Below, one piece after another: positions 1-6,243 of a DNA stretch of 12,008 nucleotides. Source of the DNA: Gemmatimonadota bacterium (lineage in GTDB: Bacteria; Latescibacterota; UBA2968; UBA8231); the NCBI GenBank assembly GCA_026706165.1, contig JAPOZF010000026.1, positions 1 to 12,008 on the forward strand, given 5' to 3'. Both the position numbers and the translations under genes were made by a program. Every line of letters begins with the position of its first letter. Position 1 is the stretch's first letter. The notes below the pieces were generated by a model. It was not told the origin of the DNA. It worked only from the letters and a program-made list of their open reading frames with translations, and made no database searches.

Positions 1-520
1 CGAACTTCACCCGGTGCGGGCCGATCACCTCGGCGCTCTCGATGTTCTCGTAGTAGGCGCGCCACCCGGGGTGTCCCTTGGCCTGCAGAAGCCGCAGGGA
101 GTACACGACGTCCTCGGCGGTGACCGGGCTGCCGTCGTGCCAGCGGGCTTCGGGGCGCAGGTCGAAGATCACCCAGCGTCCCTCGGCGTCGATCTCGATG
201 CTCTCGGCGAGGCGGCCGTACTGGGAGAACGCCTCGTCCTCGGCGCGCTCGAGCAGCGACTCGTAGAGGAGCACGCCTATCCTCGGCGGGGAGATCCCCT
301 TGATGACGAACGGATTGAGGCTGTCGAAGGTGCCGATGATCCCGAGGCGGATCTCGCCCTCCTTCGGGGCCTCGGGGTTCGCGTACTCGAAGTGGGTAAA
401 GCCGGGACCGTACTTGAGGTCGCCGTGCAGGGCGGCGCCGTGGCCGCTGTAGTTCCCCGCGGTTGCGGGGAGGGCGGCGGCAAGCGCCCCGAGAACAAGG
501 ATCAGCAGTTTCATCTTCAT
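1..520 (-). CDS. Extracellular solute-binding protein, family 5, YejA-like (partial, N-terminal 173 residues)
   Basis: This is the start of a periplasmic binding protein of an oligopeptide/nickel-type ABC importer; the 3' part lies beyond the left edge. Residues 1-21 form a Sec signal peptide (MKMK, hydrophobic core, ATA cleavage site). The mature start, GHGAALHGDLKY followed by FTHFEYANPEAPKEGEI (about 27-57), matches the YejA subgroup, whose members bind peptides such as microcin C. The core SBP_bac_5 signature follows: a YESLLER segment near 86-92, then LRPEARWHDGSPVTAEDVVYSL at about 121-142. The start codon is supported by an AGGA ribosome site about 8 bases upstream; a second ATG two codons in is possible. 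It lies 30 bp downstream of the aldolase gene on the same strand and is probably co-transcribed. Family assignment is strong; the ligand is unknown. Permease and ATPase genes may follow outside the window. Confidence 0.85.
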   Translation of the reverse strand, partial: MKMKLLILVLGALAAALPATAGNYSGHGAALHGDLKYGPGFTHFEYANPEAPKEGEIRLGIIGTFDSLNPFVIKGISPPRIGVLLYESLLERAEDEAFSQYGRLAESIEIDAEGRWVIFDLRPEARWHDGSPVTAEDVVYSLRLLQAKGHPGWRAYYENIESAEVIGPHRVKF

Positions 521-550
521 CGTCGGTTCCTGTTGGTGGGGGACACGGGA

Positions 551-1417
551 CTACACCGGCATCCGGCGGCCGGTGTGCTTCCTGCCGATGGCGGCCGCTT
601 CTTCCGAGGTGCCGATGATCCGCACCCCCTCATCGATCGTCTCTCCGATGCTTTCCTCGCTGGCGCCGTCGAGAAAGGCGATGCCGTTGGCGTCGCATGC
701 ATCCTTCACGCGTTGACGTATCGCCACCATCTCTGCCGAGTACGGCTGGGCGCGAATCATCTCCCCGTGCGACCAGTGGTTGTCACCCGGCCCCCATTCG
801 GCGAAGGCGATTCCCGGAACCTTCAGCGTCTGTTCGACGTTCTCCACGGCTCGCCGGTTCTCGATCTTGAGGCCGAGCATCAGCTCCCCCTCCGGGTTGA
901 GAGGCCAGAAATCGGCGAGGCGGAGGTACTCCTCCACCGTCACCCCCCAGATCGCCGCGGCCGAGCCCTGGCCGCCGTTGCCCCGCCGCCCCTGGGGCAC
1001 CCGGTCCCGGGCCGCCGTCTGGAAGGAGTAGCGGCACTCCTCGACAAGGGCGGCGACCGCGTCGGGGGATTCGGCGTGGCAGAGCAGGATCCCGTGGACG
1101 CCGCGGTCGAGCACCTGCTCGAACAGCCAGGCGTTGGCGCGCACCACCGCCTCGCTCGATCCGTCCGGCGGCAGGTCGGCGATCACCGCCGGCGTCGGAT
1201 GGCCGCTGCGCGTCGGTCCCGCGGCCTTCAGGCCCTTCATGAAGCTGTCGAGTCCGGGCAGGTCGAAGGTGCCGTGCTCCATGCTGACGTTGATGTAGTC
1301 GGCGTGGGTCCCGGCCATCTCCAGGCCGGCCTCGTGGCTGACCGCGCTGAAGCCGGTATAGTAGACCGGCTGGTCCTGCTCCAGCATCTCGATGGCGCGG
1401 TTGATCCGCTTCGGCAT
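551..1417 (-). CDS. HpcH/HpaI aldolase/citrate lyase family protein
   Basis: Predicted 288-residue cytosolic TIM-barrel aldolase of the family that cleaves 2-keto-3-deoxy acids to pyruvate and an aldehyde with a divalent metal. Visible active-site equivalents are E47-H48 (the EH motif, His being the general base in HpaI), E186 in LKIEN and D212 in WGPGDN (metal ligands). The segment that normally carries the pyruvate-binding Arg (VRP in HpaI) reads PAVIADLPPDG at about 76-86, with no Arg there. A Gly/Arg-rich insertion, about 138-152, precedes a conserved-looking WGVTVEEYL segment. Start chosen at the ATG preceded by GAGGAG at 7 bases; an in-frame ATG 60 bases further upstream has no such site. 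It is the first gene of a likely operon with the YejA-like gene. The exact substrate cannot be told, and the missing Arg means chemistry may differ from classical HpaI. Confidence 0.85.
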   Translation of the reverse strand: MPKRINRAIEMLEQDQPVYYTGFSAVSHEAGLEMAGTHADYINVSMEHGTFDLPGLDSFMKGLKAAGPTRSGHPTPAVIADLPPDGSSEAVVRANAWLFEQVLDRGVHGILLCHAESPDAVAALVEECRYSFQTAARDRVPQGRRGNGGQGSAAAIWGVTVEEYLRLADFWPLNPEGELMLGLKIENRRAVENVEQTLKVPGIAFAEWGPGDNHWSHGEMIRAQPYSAEMVAIRQRVKDACDANGIAFLDGASEESIGETIDEGVRIIGTSEEAAAIGRKHTGRRMPV

Positions 1418-1443
1418 GTTGGGGCTCCTCGTTCCGGGGCGGT

Positions 1444-1479
1444 GGTTGACGTAGGGCGGAAGCGGCAGCGCCGTCAACC
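1444..1479 (-). promoter_or_regulatory. Candidate promoter with overlapping operator dyad upstream of the aldolase gene
   Basis: Perfect 8-bp inverted repeat GGTTGACG (1444-1451) and CGTCAACC (1472-1479), separated by 20 bp. On the minus strand the first-read arm contains TTGACG (1472-1477), a good -35 hexamer, and the other arm overlaps TACGTC (1448-1453), a weak -10, with an 18-bp spacer. A transcript would start near 1441, about 24 bases before the aldolase ATG at 1417. A repressor bound to both arms would block the promoter. The repeat is seen directly; promoter and operator roles are inferred. Confidence 0.4.
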
Positions 1480-1676
1480 CGCCGGTCGGGGAGGAAGCTG
1501 TCGGAGGCGGACCGCGGTTATCCGGATGGGGCCGGTCGGATGAGTGGCCGGAGAAGGGGTGTTGGCGGCCGCTGACAGGGGAGCGACAGGGACCGGCCCA
1601 AGTGGTCAGTTCGAGGCGACGAGAAAACGTCCGGAAAATGGAGCCCCGAAGGCTGACCCCGGTTCAATCGGGGAGG

Positions 1677-2003
1677 CTATTCCGACAGGCTGGCCTTGAT
1701 GCGGGCCCAGGACACGTTTTGGACAGCGGTGCCTTCGGGCGGATCCTTTGCTTCATCAAGAATCCCTCGAGCCCACAAGCCAGACTCAACGGATAGTTGC
1801 TGGAGAGAACCATCGTCGTAAGACGCATCCGGTCCGAGCAAGTCGTGGTAACGGTCTTCCTGAAGCGGATCAGAATCAGTGTCGATCCTGGCGCGCATTT
1901 CGTCCGTTAGCTCCGCGAAGGAAAGGCGGTCATGCCATTGAGCATTAAGGCAAATCCCCGTCAGGAGGATAGTGGCGGTGATTTGGGTCAGGAGTGGTCT
2001 CAT
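1677..2003 (-). CDS. Small secreted protein, internally deleted paralogue of the upstream CBM9-like protein
   Basis: Predicted 108-residue exported protein of unknown function. Residues 1-21 form a signal peptide ending before QW. Residues 22-57 (QWHDRL, ELTDEMRARID, HDLLG) match the start of the mature upstream protein (QWEGRL, ELTDEMLAEID, LDVLG). Residues 58-108 (PDASYDDGS, LWARGIL, GTAVQNVSWARIKASLS) match its C-terminus. About 200 central residues, including the whole predicted beta-sandwich, are absent. The reading frame, signal peptide and ribosome site (AAGGTGA close upstream of the ATG at 2003) are intact, so it may still be expressed; a GTG nine bases upstream is an alternative start. 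The start lies 20 bp after the paralogue's stop, suggesting co-transcription. It could be a decayed duplicate or a genuine mini-protein; sequence alone does not decide. Confidence 0.6.
   Translation of the reverse strand: MRPLLTQITATILLTGICLNAQWHDRLSFAELTDEMRARIDTDSDPLQEDRYHDLLGPDASYDDGSLQQLSVESGLWARGILDEAKDPPEGTAVQNVSWARIKASLSE
1696..1712. repeat. Direct repeat copy 1 (paralogue 3' ends)
   Basis: TTGATGCGGGCCCAGGA occurs here and again at 2043-2059. Both copies encode the W-A-R-I-K segment near the C-termini of the two tandem paralogues, within about 60 bases of clearly similar DNA. This supports recent tandem duplication. Confidence 0.8.
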
Positions 2004-2023
2004 ATATGTCACCTTCTATATGG

Positions 2024-2950
2024 CTATCGGGACAAGCTGCTTTTGATGCGGGCCCAGGAAAGGCTTTCGACAGCAGTGCCCTCGGTACGACCGCCTGGGC
2101 CAAGAAGAATTCCCTGGGCCCAATGATCAGACCTCCAACCTAAATCCGAACCTAAGTCCCATGAGCCGTCCGGTCCGAACAAGGAGTGTAAATTGTCAGA
2201 CATGAATTGGTCAATGACCGAATCCTTGTCCGTCATGGCCATAGCAAACCCTATCTGTTCGCCGACCGAAAGGTCCGAAGCGATGCTCTGCTCCGGGGCA
2301 TCCCAGATCAATCTGTCAAACGGAGTGACGTAGAATTCGACCACGTAGAAAATGGGCCGACTGTCCACTATGCTCCCGCCTCCATCGGCATACGGTACGT
2401 AGGTTATCCAAGGCGCCTCACCGCTCAGCAATTGCAGGCTGAGATTGCTGTCGCTCTTATAGTTTTTCGCAACCCCCCAGTATTGTTGTGCCTGTACCAT
2501 CAAAATATCCCGGTTTATCATACCATTTTCATCAAATTCAATCATCGGACCACCACTTTTGTCGGCGTCGACATTAAACCATACGCTGGCCTCGGTAGGG
2601 GGAAATTTAGGATGGCGAATCCAGTACTCCTCATTATGGACATGGATATCGTCCACCATCTCGGCGGCCACGAAAAGGTGGTTTCCGGCATCGTGCCAAG
2701 CCAACCAGATGCGAAAGTCAAACGACGACGGGTCGTATTTCGGTAACGATGGAGGAGTGGCGAAATCCAATGGTGTCAACGTGGGCTCGCCGAGGACATC
2801 CAACCAATCTTCCACTGAGCCGTCCTTGAGGTCGATTTCAGCCAGCATCTCGTCCGTCAGTTCGATGAAGGGATAGAGGCGGCCTTCCCACTGCGCTTGG
2901 ATTGAAATCGCTGTCAGCAGTAGTATGAGAAAGACGATGCGGTAAGGCAT
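2024..2950 (-). CDS. Secreted CBM9-like (carbohydrate-binding family 9/DOMON-type) domain protein
   Basis: Predicted 308-residue exported protein. Residues 1-19 form a signal peptide (IQA then QW). The central part, about 78-245, has the pattern of CBM9-like beta-sandwiches: DFRIWLAWHDAGNHLFVAAEMVDD (78-101), a variable WFNVDADKSGG strand (124-134), FYVVEFYVTPFDRL (201-214) and GEQIGFAMAMTDKD (230-243). Related modules occur in secreted sugar- or heme-binding proteins. The C-terminal TAVESLSWARIKSSL (292-306) is shared with the small downstream paralogue. No catalytic residues or membrane anchor are seen, so a binding role outside the inner membrane is inferred. The start at 2950 has AAGG about 9 bases upstream; an ATG three codons earlier at 2959 directly abuts that AAGG and is less likely. 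The gene is noticeably more AT-rich than its neighbours. The fold assignment is moderate; the ligand is unknown. Confidence 0.65.
   Translation of the reverse strand: MPYRIVFLILLLTAISIQAQWEGRLYPFIELTDEMLAEIDLKDGSVEDWLDVLGEPTLTPLDFATPPSLPKYDPSSFDFRIWLAWHDAGNHLFVAAEMVDDIHVHNEEYWIRHPKFPPTEASVWFNVDADKSGGPMIEFDENGMINRDILMVQAQQYWGVAKNYKSDSNLSLQLLSGEAPWITYVPYADGGGSIVDSRPIFYVVEFYVTPFDRLIWDAPEQSIASDLSVGEQIGFAMAMTDKDSVIDQFMSDNLHSLFGPDGSWDLGSDLGWRSDHWAQGILLGPGGRTEGTAVESLSWARIKSSLSR
2043..2059. repeat. Direct repeat copy 2 (paralogue 3' ends)
   Basis: Second copy of TTGATGCGGGCCCAGGA, identical to 1696-1712, inside the 3' end of the larger CBM9-like gene. Confidence 0.8.
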
Positions 2951-3158
2951 TGCTTGCATCCTTGGTGGGTTTGAGGCTTCGATGGCACGATGCGGTCGCG
3001 TGATGGCGGCCGCGGGCGCCGGCGATCTCCCGCAGGATCTCCAGGGTCCGGCGCGCCGCCTCGTTTGGGTCCCTATCCAGTGGGAGTGGTCACTCAAGGC
3101 CTTCCAGACGCAAGTGGCCGCGCCAGTGTATTTCTGACGCCTCATTTCATCTGCGCTG

Positions 3159-3593
3159 CTACCCCGATCCATCACCAGCAGCGTCGTCCGCAGGTGTGTC
3201 ACCCGCGAGGTAGGTAGCGGGGCGCAGGATGTGCATGCCCTGCACTGTCTTGCCGAAGTGCGAGCCGAAGTGAGGCACATCTCCGGTCAACAAGCGTGTC
3301 GCACCTGCCGCCACGGCCGCTGACCAGACGGGCCGATCCTTGTCCGGAAGTGCGAGTGGACACGGCGCGTCAGCCGGGCCCTCCGCGACGAGCCGGACGG
3401 TCATGAGGCGGCTCTCCAGCGCGGTGCACTGCGTCGTGTCGCCGAGGTTCCGTCGCGCTTCTGCGATCACGTATTCCGACGCCACCAGCTCACACCGACC
3501 GTCCCGGGCGGCCGTCCACAGTCTCGCAAATCCCGGGCTGCCGTACGCCGCACTGAGGAGCACATTGGCGTCGAGGAAGACCCGGTCCACCAT
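3159..3593 (-). CDS. PIN-domain toxin (type II toxin-antitoxin, VapC-like)
   Basis: Predicted 144-residue PIN-fold ribonuclease, the toxin of a type II pair; PIN toxins cut RNA with Mg2+ held by a cluster of acidic residues. The full set is visible: D8 in VFLDANVLL, E45 in SEYVIAEARRNL, D86 in LPDKDRPVWSAAVAAGA and D105 in LLTGD. Length is normal for the family. The ATG at 3593 overlaps the TGA of the antitoxin gene by one base (TGATG), indicating translational coupling. The final 15 or so residues are low-complexity (Asp, Ala, Gly). An upstream in-frame extension lies inside the antitoxin gene and is not needed. Its RNA target is unknown. The catalytic residues are intact, so it is probably functional. 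Confidence 0.85.
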   Translation of the reverse strand: MVDRVFLDANVLLSAAYGSPGFARLWTAARDGRCELVASEYVIAEARRNLGDTTQCTALESRLMTVRLVAEGPADAPCPLALPDKDRPVWSAAVAAGATRLLTGDVPHFGSHFGKTVQGMHILRPATYLAGDTPADDAAGDGSG

Positions 3594-3886
3594 CAGCGAT
3601 CGGACGGCCGTTCGTGTGCAATTTCTCCCGGGTCGAGACCCAGATCCCGAACCTGTTTGCAGGCCCACTCGTAGTCTGCGTCATCGACGGCGTTCGACAG
3701 CAGGAACTCCGCTTTGCGCTGCGCCGAGTAGCTCTCGATGGGCAGGGCAACCGCGGGCCGGATGAGGACACCGTCGTCGCGACCATCCACGGTGACCAGC
3801 GCCCCTTCCTCCAAGCCATACCGCCTGCGCAACTGTGCGGGGATCACCACAGTCCCCCTCTTTCCCATCTTGGTCGCCACTGCCAT
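3593..3886 (-). CDS. AbrB/MazE-family (SpoVT-AbrB domain) antitoxin
   Basis: Predicted 97-residue DNA-binding antitoxin. Residues 1-45 form a SpoVT/AbrB swapped-hairpin domain: MAVATKMGKRGTVVIPAQLR, YGLEEGALVTV, then GVLIRPA. The remaining C-terminal half (about 46-97, PIESYSAQRKAEFLLSNAVDD onward) is the part expected to wrap and inhibit the PIN toxin. The ATG at 3886 has AAGGAG 8 bases upstream; a TTG seven codons earlier is in frame but lacks such support. The gene precedes the toxin with a one-base overlap, the usual antitoxin-first order. It probably represses its own promoter through the dyad at 3922-3936. Confidence 0.85.
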   Translation of the reverse strand: MAVATKMGKRGTVVIPAQLRRRYGLEEGALVTVDGRDDGVLIRPAVALPIESYSAQRKAEFLLSNAVDDADYEWACKQVRDLGLDPGEIAHERPSDR

Positions 3887-3921
3887 GCGAGATGCTCCTT
3901 TGTCCAAATTTCTGACAATCC

Positions 3922-3936
3922 GAATATCGGATATTC
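3922..3936. promoter_or_regulatory. Candidate operator of the toxin-antitoxin operon
   Basis: Perfect inverted repeat GAATATC-G-GATATTC, 15 bp, centred 43 bp upstream of the antitoxin ATG in an AT-rich patch. AbrB-type antitoxins commonly autorepress by binding palindromes at this place. The dyad is seen directly; its binding by this antitoxin is inferred. No convincing -35/-10 pair could be fixed around it. Confidence 0.5.
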
Positions 3937-4005
3937 TGCCTCAAGCAAGGTCATGAGTCTACCGATGTTTCAGCAAGCTCGCCCGGGCGGTTGGCGTCGC
4001 CATTC

Positions 4006-4035
4006 TTGCAGCCCGCTCGCCTGGCCTGCTTTATT
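4006..4035 (+). promoter_or_regulatory. Weak candidate promoter for the two-dehydrogenase operon
   Basis: TTGCAG (4006-4011) and TTTATT (4030-4035), 18-bp spacer, about 80 bases upstream of the first ATG. The hexamers match the sigma-70 consensus only partly. It is offered because this is the only AT-richer spot in the 160-bp gap before the operon. Confidence 0.2.
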
Positions 4036-4115
4036 TCGCCATTACTTGCGCCCGGGGAGGCAGGGTCGCTCCGGCGCCGGCTTGGATTCCATTACACGAA
4101 ACCAGCGAGACAGCC

Positions 4116-5072
4116 ATGAAACTCCTCGTGAACGCCGATCTCATCGACGTCGACGGCGCCCTCCTCGACCAGGTTCGCTCCGTGTCCGACGACCTCGAGG
4201 TGATCGTGACGACCGACGCCGGCCGCATCGAGCAGGTGATCCCCGAAGTCGAGGTAATCCTCGGCGGAATCGGCCCGGACCTTCTGCCCAGGGCGCCGAA
4301 CCTGCGCTGGGTGCAGAGCCCGGCCGCCGGCGTCGACGGCGCCCTCTATCCGGAATTCGCCGGCAGCGGCGTCATCCTCACCAGCGCCAAAGGTTTCGTC
4401 GGCGTGCACCTCGCCGAGCACGCCATGGGCCTGCTGCTGGCGGTCACCCGCGGCATCGGCTGGGCGGTGCGCGCCCTCGACTGGGAGGTGAAGTGGCCGA
4501 TCCGCAACAGCTCCATCGAGCTGTGGGGTCTGACCATGGGGATCGTCGGCCTCGGCGGAACCGGGCGCGAGCTGGCGAAAAGGGCGCGCGCCTTCGAAAT
4601 GCGCGTGATCGCCGTCGATCCCGAAGCCGTCGACCTCCCCGGCGAGGTCGAGGCCTGCTGGGGAATGGACCGCTTCGGCGACCTCCTCGGACAGTCCGAC
4701 GTCGTCGCCATCTGCGCCCCCCTGACGCCTGAAACCGAAGGCATGTTCGACCGCGACGCCTTTCAACGCATGCGGCGCGGCGCCATCCTGGTGAACGTGA
4801 CGCGCGGGGGGATCATGGATGGACCGGCGCTGATCGAGGCGTTGGAGCAGGGGTGGATCGGCGGCGCCGGGCTGGACGTCACCCCGGAAGAGCCATTGCC
4901 GCAGGACAACCCGCTGTGGCGGATGAAGAACGTCGTCATCACCCCGCATACCGCCGGGGCTTCCCCCAACCGCGACCGGCGGGCGGTCGAGCAGTTCTGC
5001 GAGAACCTGCGCCGCTACATCGCCGGGGAGAGGCCGCTGATCGGGGAGATCGACAAGGGCAAGGGGTACTGA
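4116..5072 (+). CDS. D-2-hydroxyacid dehydrogenase (NAD-dependent)
   Basis: Predicted 318-residue cytosolic enzyme that interconverts a D-2-hydroxyacid and its 2-keto acid with NAD(P)H. The N-terminal flavodoxin-like half contains the usual SPAAGVD segment (68-74). The Rossmann nucleotide motif is G145-L-G-G-T-G150. The catalytic triad of the family is complete: R230 in VNVTRGG, E259 in DVTPEEPLP, H278 in ITPHTAG. The length is typical. The ribosome site before the ATG is poor (GCGAGACAGCC), which may mean low translation, but the start fits the family's N-terminus (MKLLVNADLI). It begins a plus-strand pair with the DUF1932 oxidoreductase 28 bp downstream. The substrate is not evident; glyoxylate, phosphoglycerate and sugar-acid subgroups are all possible. 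Confidence 0.88.
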   Translation: MKLLVNADLIDVDGALLDQVRSVSDDLEVIVTTDAGRIEQVIPEVEVILGGIGPDLLPRAPNLRWVQSPAAGVDGALYPEFAGSGVILTSAKGFVGVHLAEHAMGLLLAVTRGIGWAVRALDWEVKWPIRNSSIELWGLTMGIVGLGGTGRELAKRARAFEMRVIAVDPEAVDLPGEVEACWGMDRFGDLLGQSDVVAICAPLTPETEGMFDRDAFQRMRRGAILVNVTRGGIMDGPALIEALEQGWIGGAGLDVTPEEPLPQDNPLWRMKNVVITPHTAGASPNRDRRAVEQFCENLRRYIAGERPLIGEIDKGKGY

Positions 5073-5100
5073 CGGCCCGTCTGCGAAGGGAGCTGAGCAC

Positions 5101-5946
5101 ATGGTCGAAACCGTCGGTATCTCCAGCCCGGGCGAAATGGGCCACGCCGTCGCCAAAGTCCTGGTCGATCGCGGCCTGCCGGTGATCGCCTGCCTCGAGG
5201 GCCGTAGCGAACGCTCGCGCGAACGCGCCGCGTCAGCCGGCATCGAGGCGGTCCCCACCCTCGCTGATGTCGCGCGGCGGGCCGGCATCTTCCTGTCGAT
5301 CCTGCCGCCGGCGCACGCCCGCGAGATGGCGCGGCAGGTCGCCGCCACCGGCGAGACGATAACCTACGTCGACTGCAACGCCGTCTCCCCGGCGACCGCG
5401 GCCGCCATCGGCGCCACCGCGGAAGCGGCGGGTCTCACCTTCATTGACGCCGGCATCGTCGGACCCCCGCCCTTGAAGGAAGGAACCACCCGTTTCTACG
5501 CCTCCGGAGAGCGGGTGGAGGAGTTTGAGGAGCTGTCGCGGTACGGCTTGGACGTCCGCGTTGTCGGTGGCGAAATCGGCCAGGCCTCCGGGCTGAAGAT
5601 GTGCTACGCGTCGCAGACCAAGGGGCGCTACGCCATCTTCATCGAATCCCTGGTGGCGGCGCAGCGCCTCGGCTGTTACGACCTGCTCGTCGAAGAGCTG
5701 AAGATGAGCCAGGCGGCGACCTTGGCCGACACCGAAAAATCGGTTCCGAACATCCCGTCGAAAGCGGGCCGCTGGATCGCCGAAATGGAGGAGATCGCCG
5801 CGACCTTCGCGGAAGCCGGCATGACGGACCGCCTGTTCCACGGCGTCGCCGACATGTACCGCGCCATCGACGGCGCCGATCCGGATGCCTTGAGCGGGGT
5901 CGAGCTCGAGCAGCTGATCGCGCGGCTCGCCCGCGACATGGATTGA
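5101..5946 (+). CDS. NAD(P)-dependent beta-hydroxyacid-dehydrogenase-like oxidoreductase, DUF1932
   Basis: Predicted 281-residue enzyme of the 6-phosphogluconate/3-hydroxyisobutyrate dehydrogenase superfamily. The N-terminal Rossmann motif is G6-I-S-S-P-G11-E-M-G14, the GxSxPGEMG form common in DUF1932 proteins. The substrate-side loop reads DAGIVGPPP (116-124), where 3-hydroxyacid dehydrogenases have DAPVSGG. The likely catalytic Lys is K166 in GQASGLKMCYAS. The helical C-terminal part (about 185-265) is the DUF1932 region. The ATG is preceded by GGAG at 8 bases. It follows the D-2-hydroxyacid dehydrogenase gene by 28 bp, so the two probably act on linked hydroxyacid substrates. The reaction is not known; relatives are annotated only by family. 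Confidence 0.85.
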   Translation: MVETVGISSPGEMGHAVAKVLVDRGLPVIACLEGRSERSRERAASAGIEAVPTLADVARRAGIFLSILPPAHAREMARQVAATGETITYVDCNAVSPATAAAIGATAEAAGLTFIDAGIVGPPPLKEGTTRFYASGERVEEFEELSRYGLDVRVVGGEIGQASGLKMCYASQTKGRYAIFIESLVAAQRLGCYDLLVEELKMSQAATLADTEKSVPNIPSKAGRWIAEMEEIAATFAEAGMTDRLFHGVADMYRAIDGADPDALSGVELEQLIARLARDMD

Positions 5947-6009
5947 TGGTGGCGGGCAAACCCGGGCGAGCTCTGACAGGACGGAGATCGCTCGCGGTTA
6001 CAGTGACGG

Positions 6010-6042
6010 CCCGGGGCGCGGTGTGCCACCGCGTACCCCGGG
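6010..6042. terminator. Strong GC-rich hairpin between convergent genes
   Basis: CCCGGGG-CGCGGTG, a TGC loop, then CACCGCG-TA-CCCCGGG: 14 base pairs interrupted by one 2-base bulge. It lies 64 bp after the DUF1932 gene's stop and beyond the 3' end of the minus-strand sigma gene, where a two-way terminator would be expected. There is no T-run on either side, so intrinsic termination is uncertain. A 12-bp palindrome, CCCGCCGGCGGG, follows at 6058-6069. The rest of 5947-6114 shows no gene. Confidence 0.45.
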
Positions 6043-6114
6043 AGCGACGGGCCTTGCCCCGCCGGCGGGCACACGCTACGTAAGCTGGACCCATCGCCTT
6101 TGACCGCCAATCTG

Positions 6115-6243
6115 CTAATGCTGTTTCACCTTCTGCAGGAGCGTTTCCATTCTCTCTCTGGTCTTGAGATTGGACTCCTTCGCCATCGCCTCCTCTACCA
6201 TCTTGGCCGGGACATAGTCCGCCCACGCCCACAGCTCATAGCT
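6115..6243 (-). pseudogene. Out-of-frame 3' continuation of the sigma-HEAT gene
   Basis: In a different minus-strand frame from the sigma gene, 42 codons remain open to a TAG at 6115-6117. They read SYELWAWADYV, then PAKMVEEAMAKESNL, then KTRERMETLLQKVKQH, which looks like the last HEAT helix pair of the protein. In the sigma frame the same DNA gives an Arg/Ser-rich tail ending at 6195. One base lost near 6241-6255 would explain both. Whether this is a true mutation or a sequence error cannot be told. Confidence 0.5.

Noticed and set aside
14..1543. Long open frame on the plus strand across the YejA-like and aldolase genes
   Set aside because: It is antisense to two well-supported genes, has no domain character and reflects GC-rich codon bias.
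1657..1673. CCCCG-GTTCAAT-CGGGG hairpin just after the small secreted-protein gene, as a terminator
   Set aside because: Only five base pairs, a 7-base loop and no T-run on the minus strand.
2985..3090. Coding-like minus-strand segment reading DPNEAARRTLEILREIAGARG upstream of the CBM9-like gene
   Set aside because: It resembles a helix from a GC-rich gene and could be a gene remnant, but a stop lies shortly upstream, there is no start with a ribosome site, and it is too short to assign.
3070..3097. TTGAGT and TAGGGA as a promoter for the CBM9-like genes (minus strand)
   Set aside because: 16-bp spacing and a poor -10; it would leave a leader of about 115 bases. Not strong enough to list.
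4092..5348. Minus-strand 418-codon open frame opposite the D-2-hydroxyacid dehydrogenase
   Set aside because: The plus-strand gene has complete cofactor and catalytic motifs; the opposite frame is a His/Asp/Gly-rich shadow.
5947..6114. Possible tRNA or small RNA in the gap after the DUF1932 gene
   Set aside because: The strong hairpin does not form a cloverleaf, and no anticodon or T-arm pattern was found.
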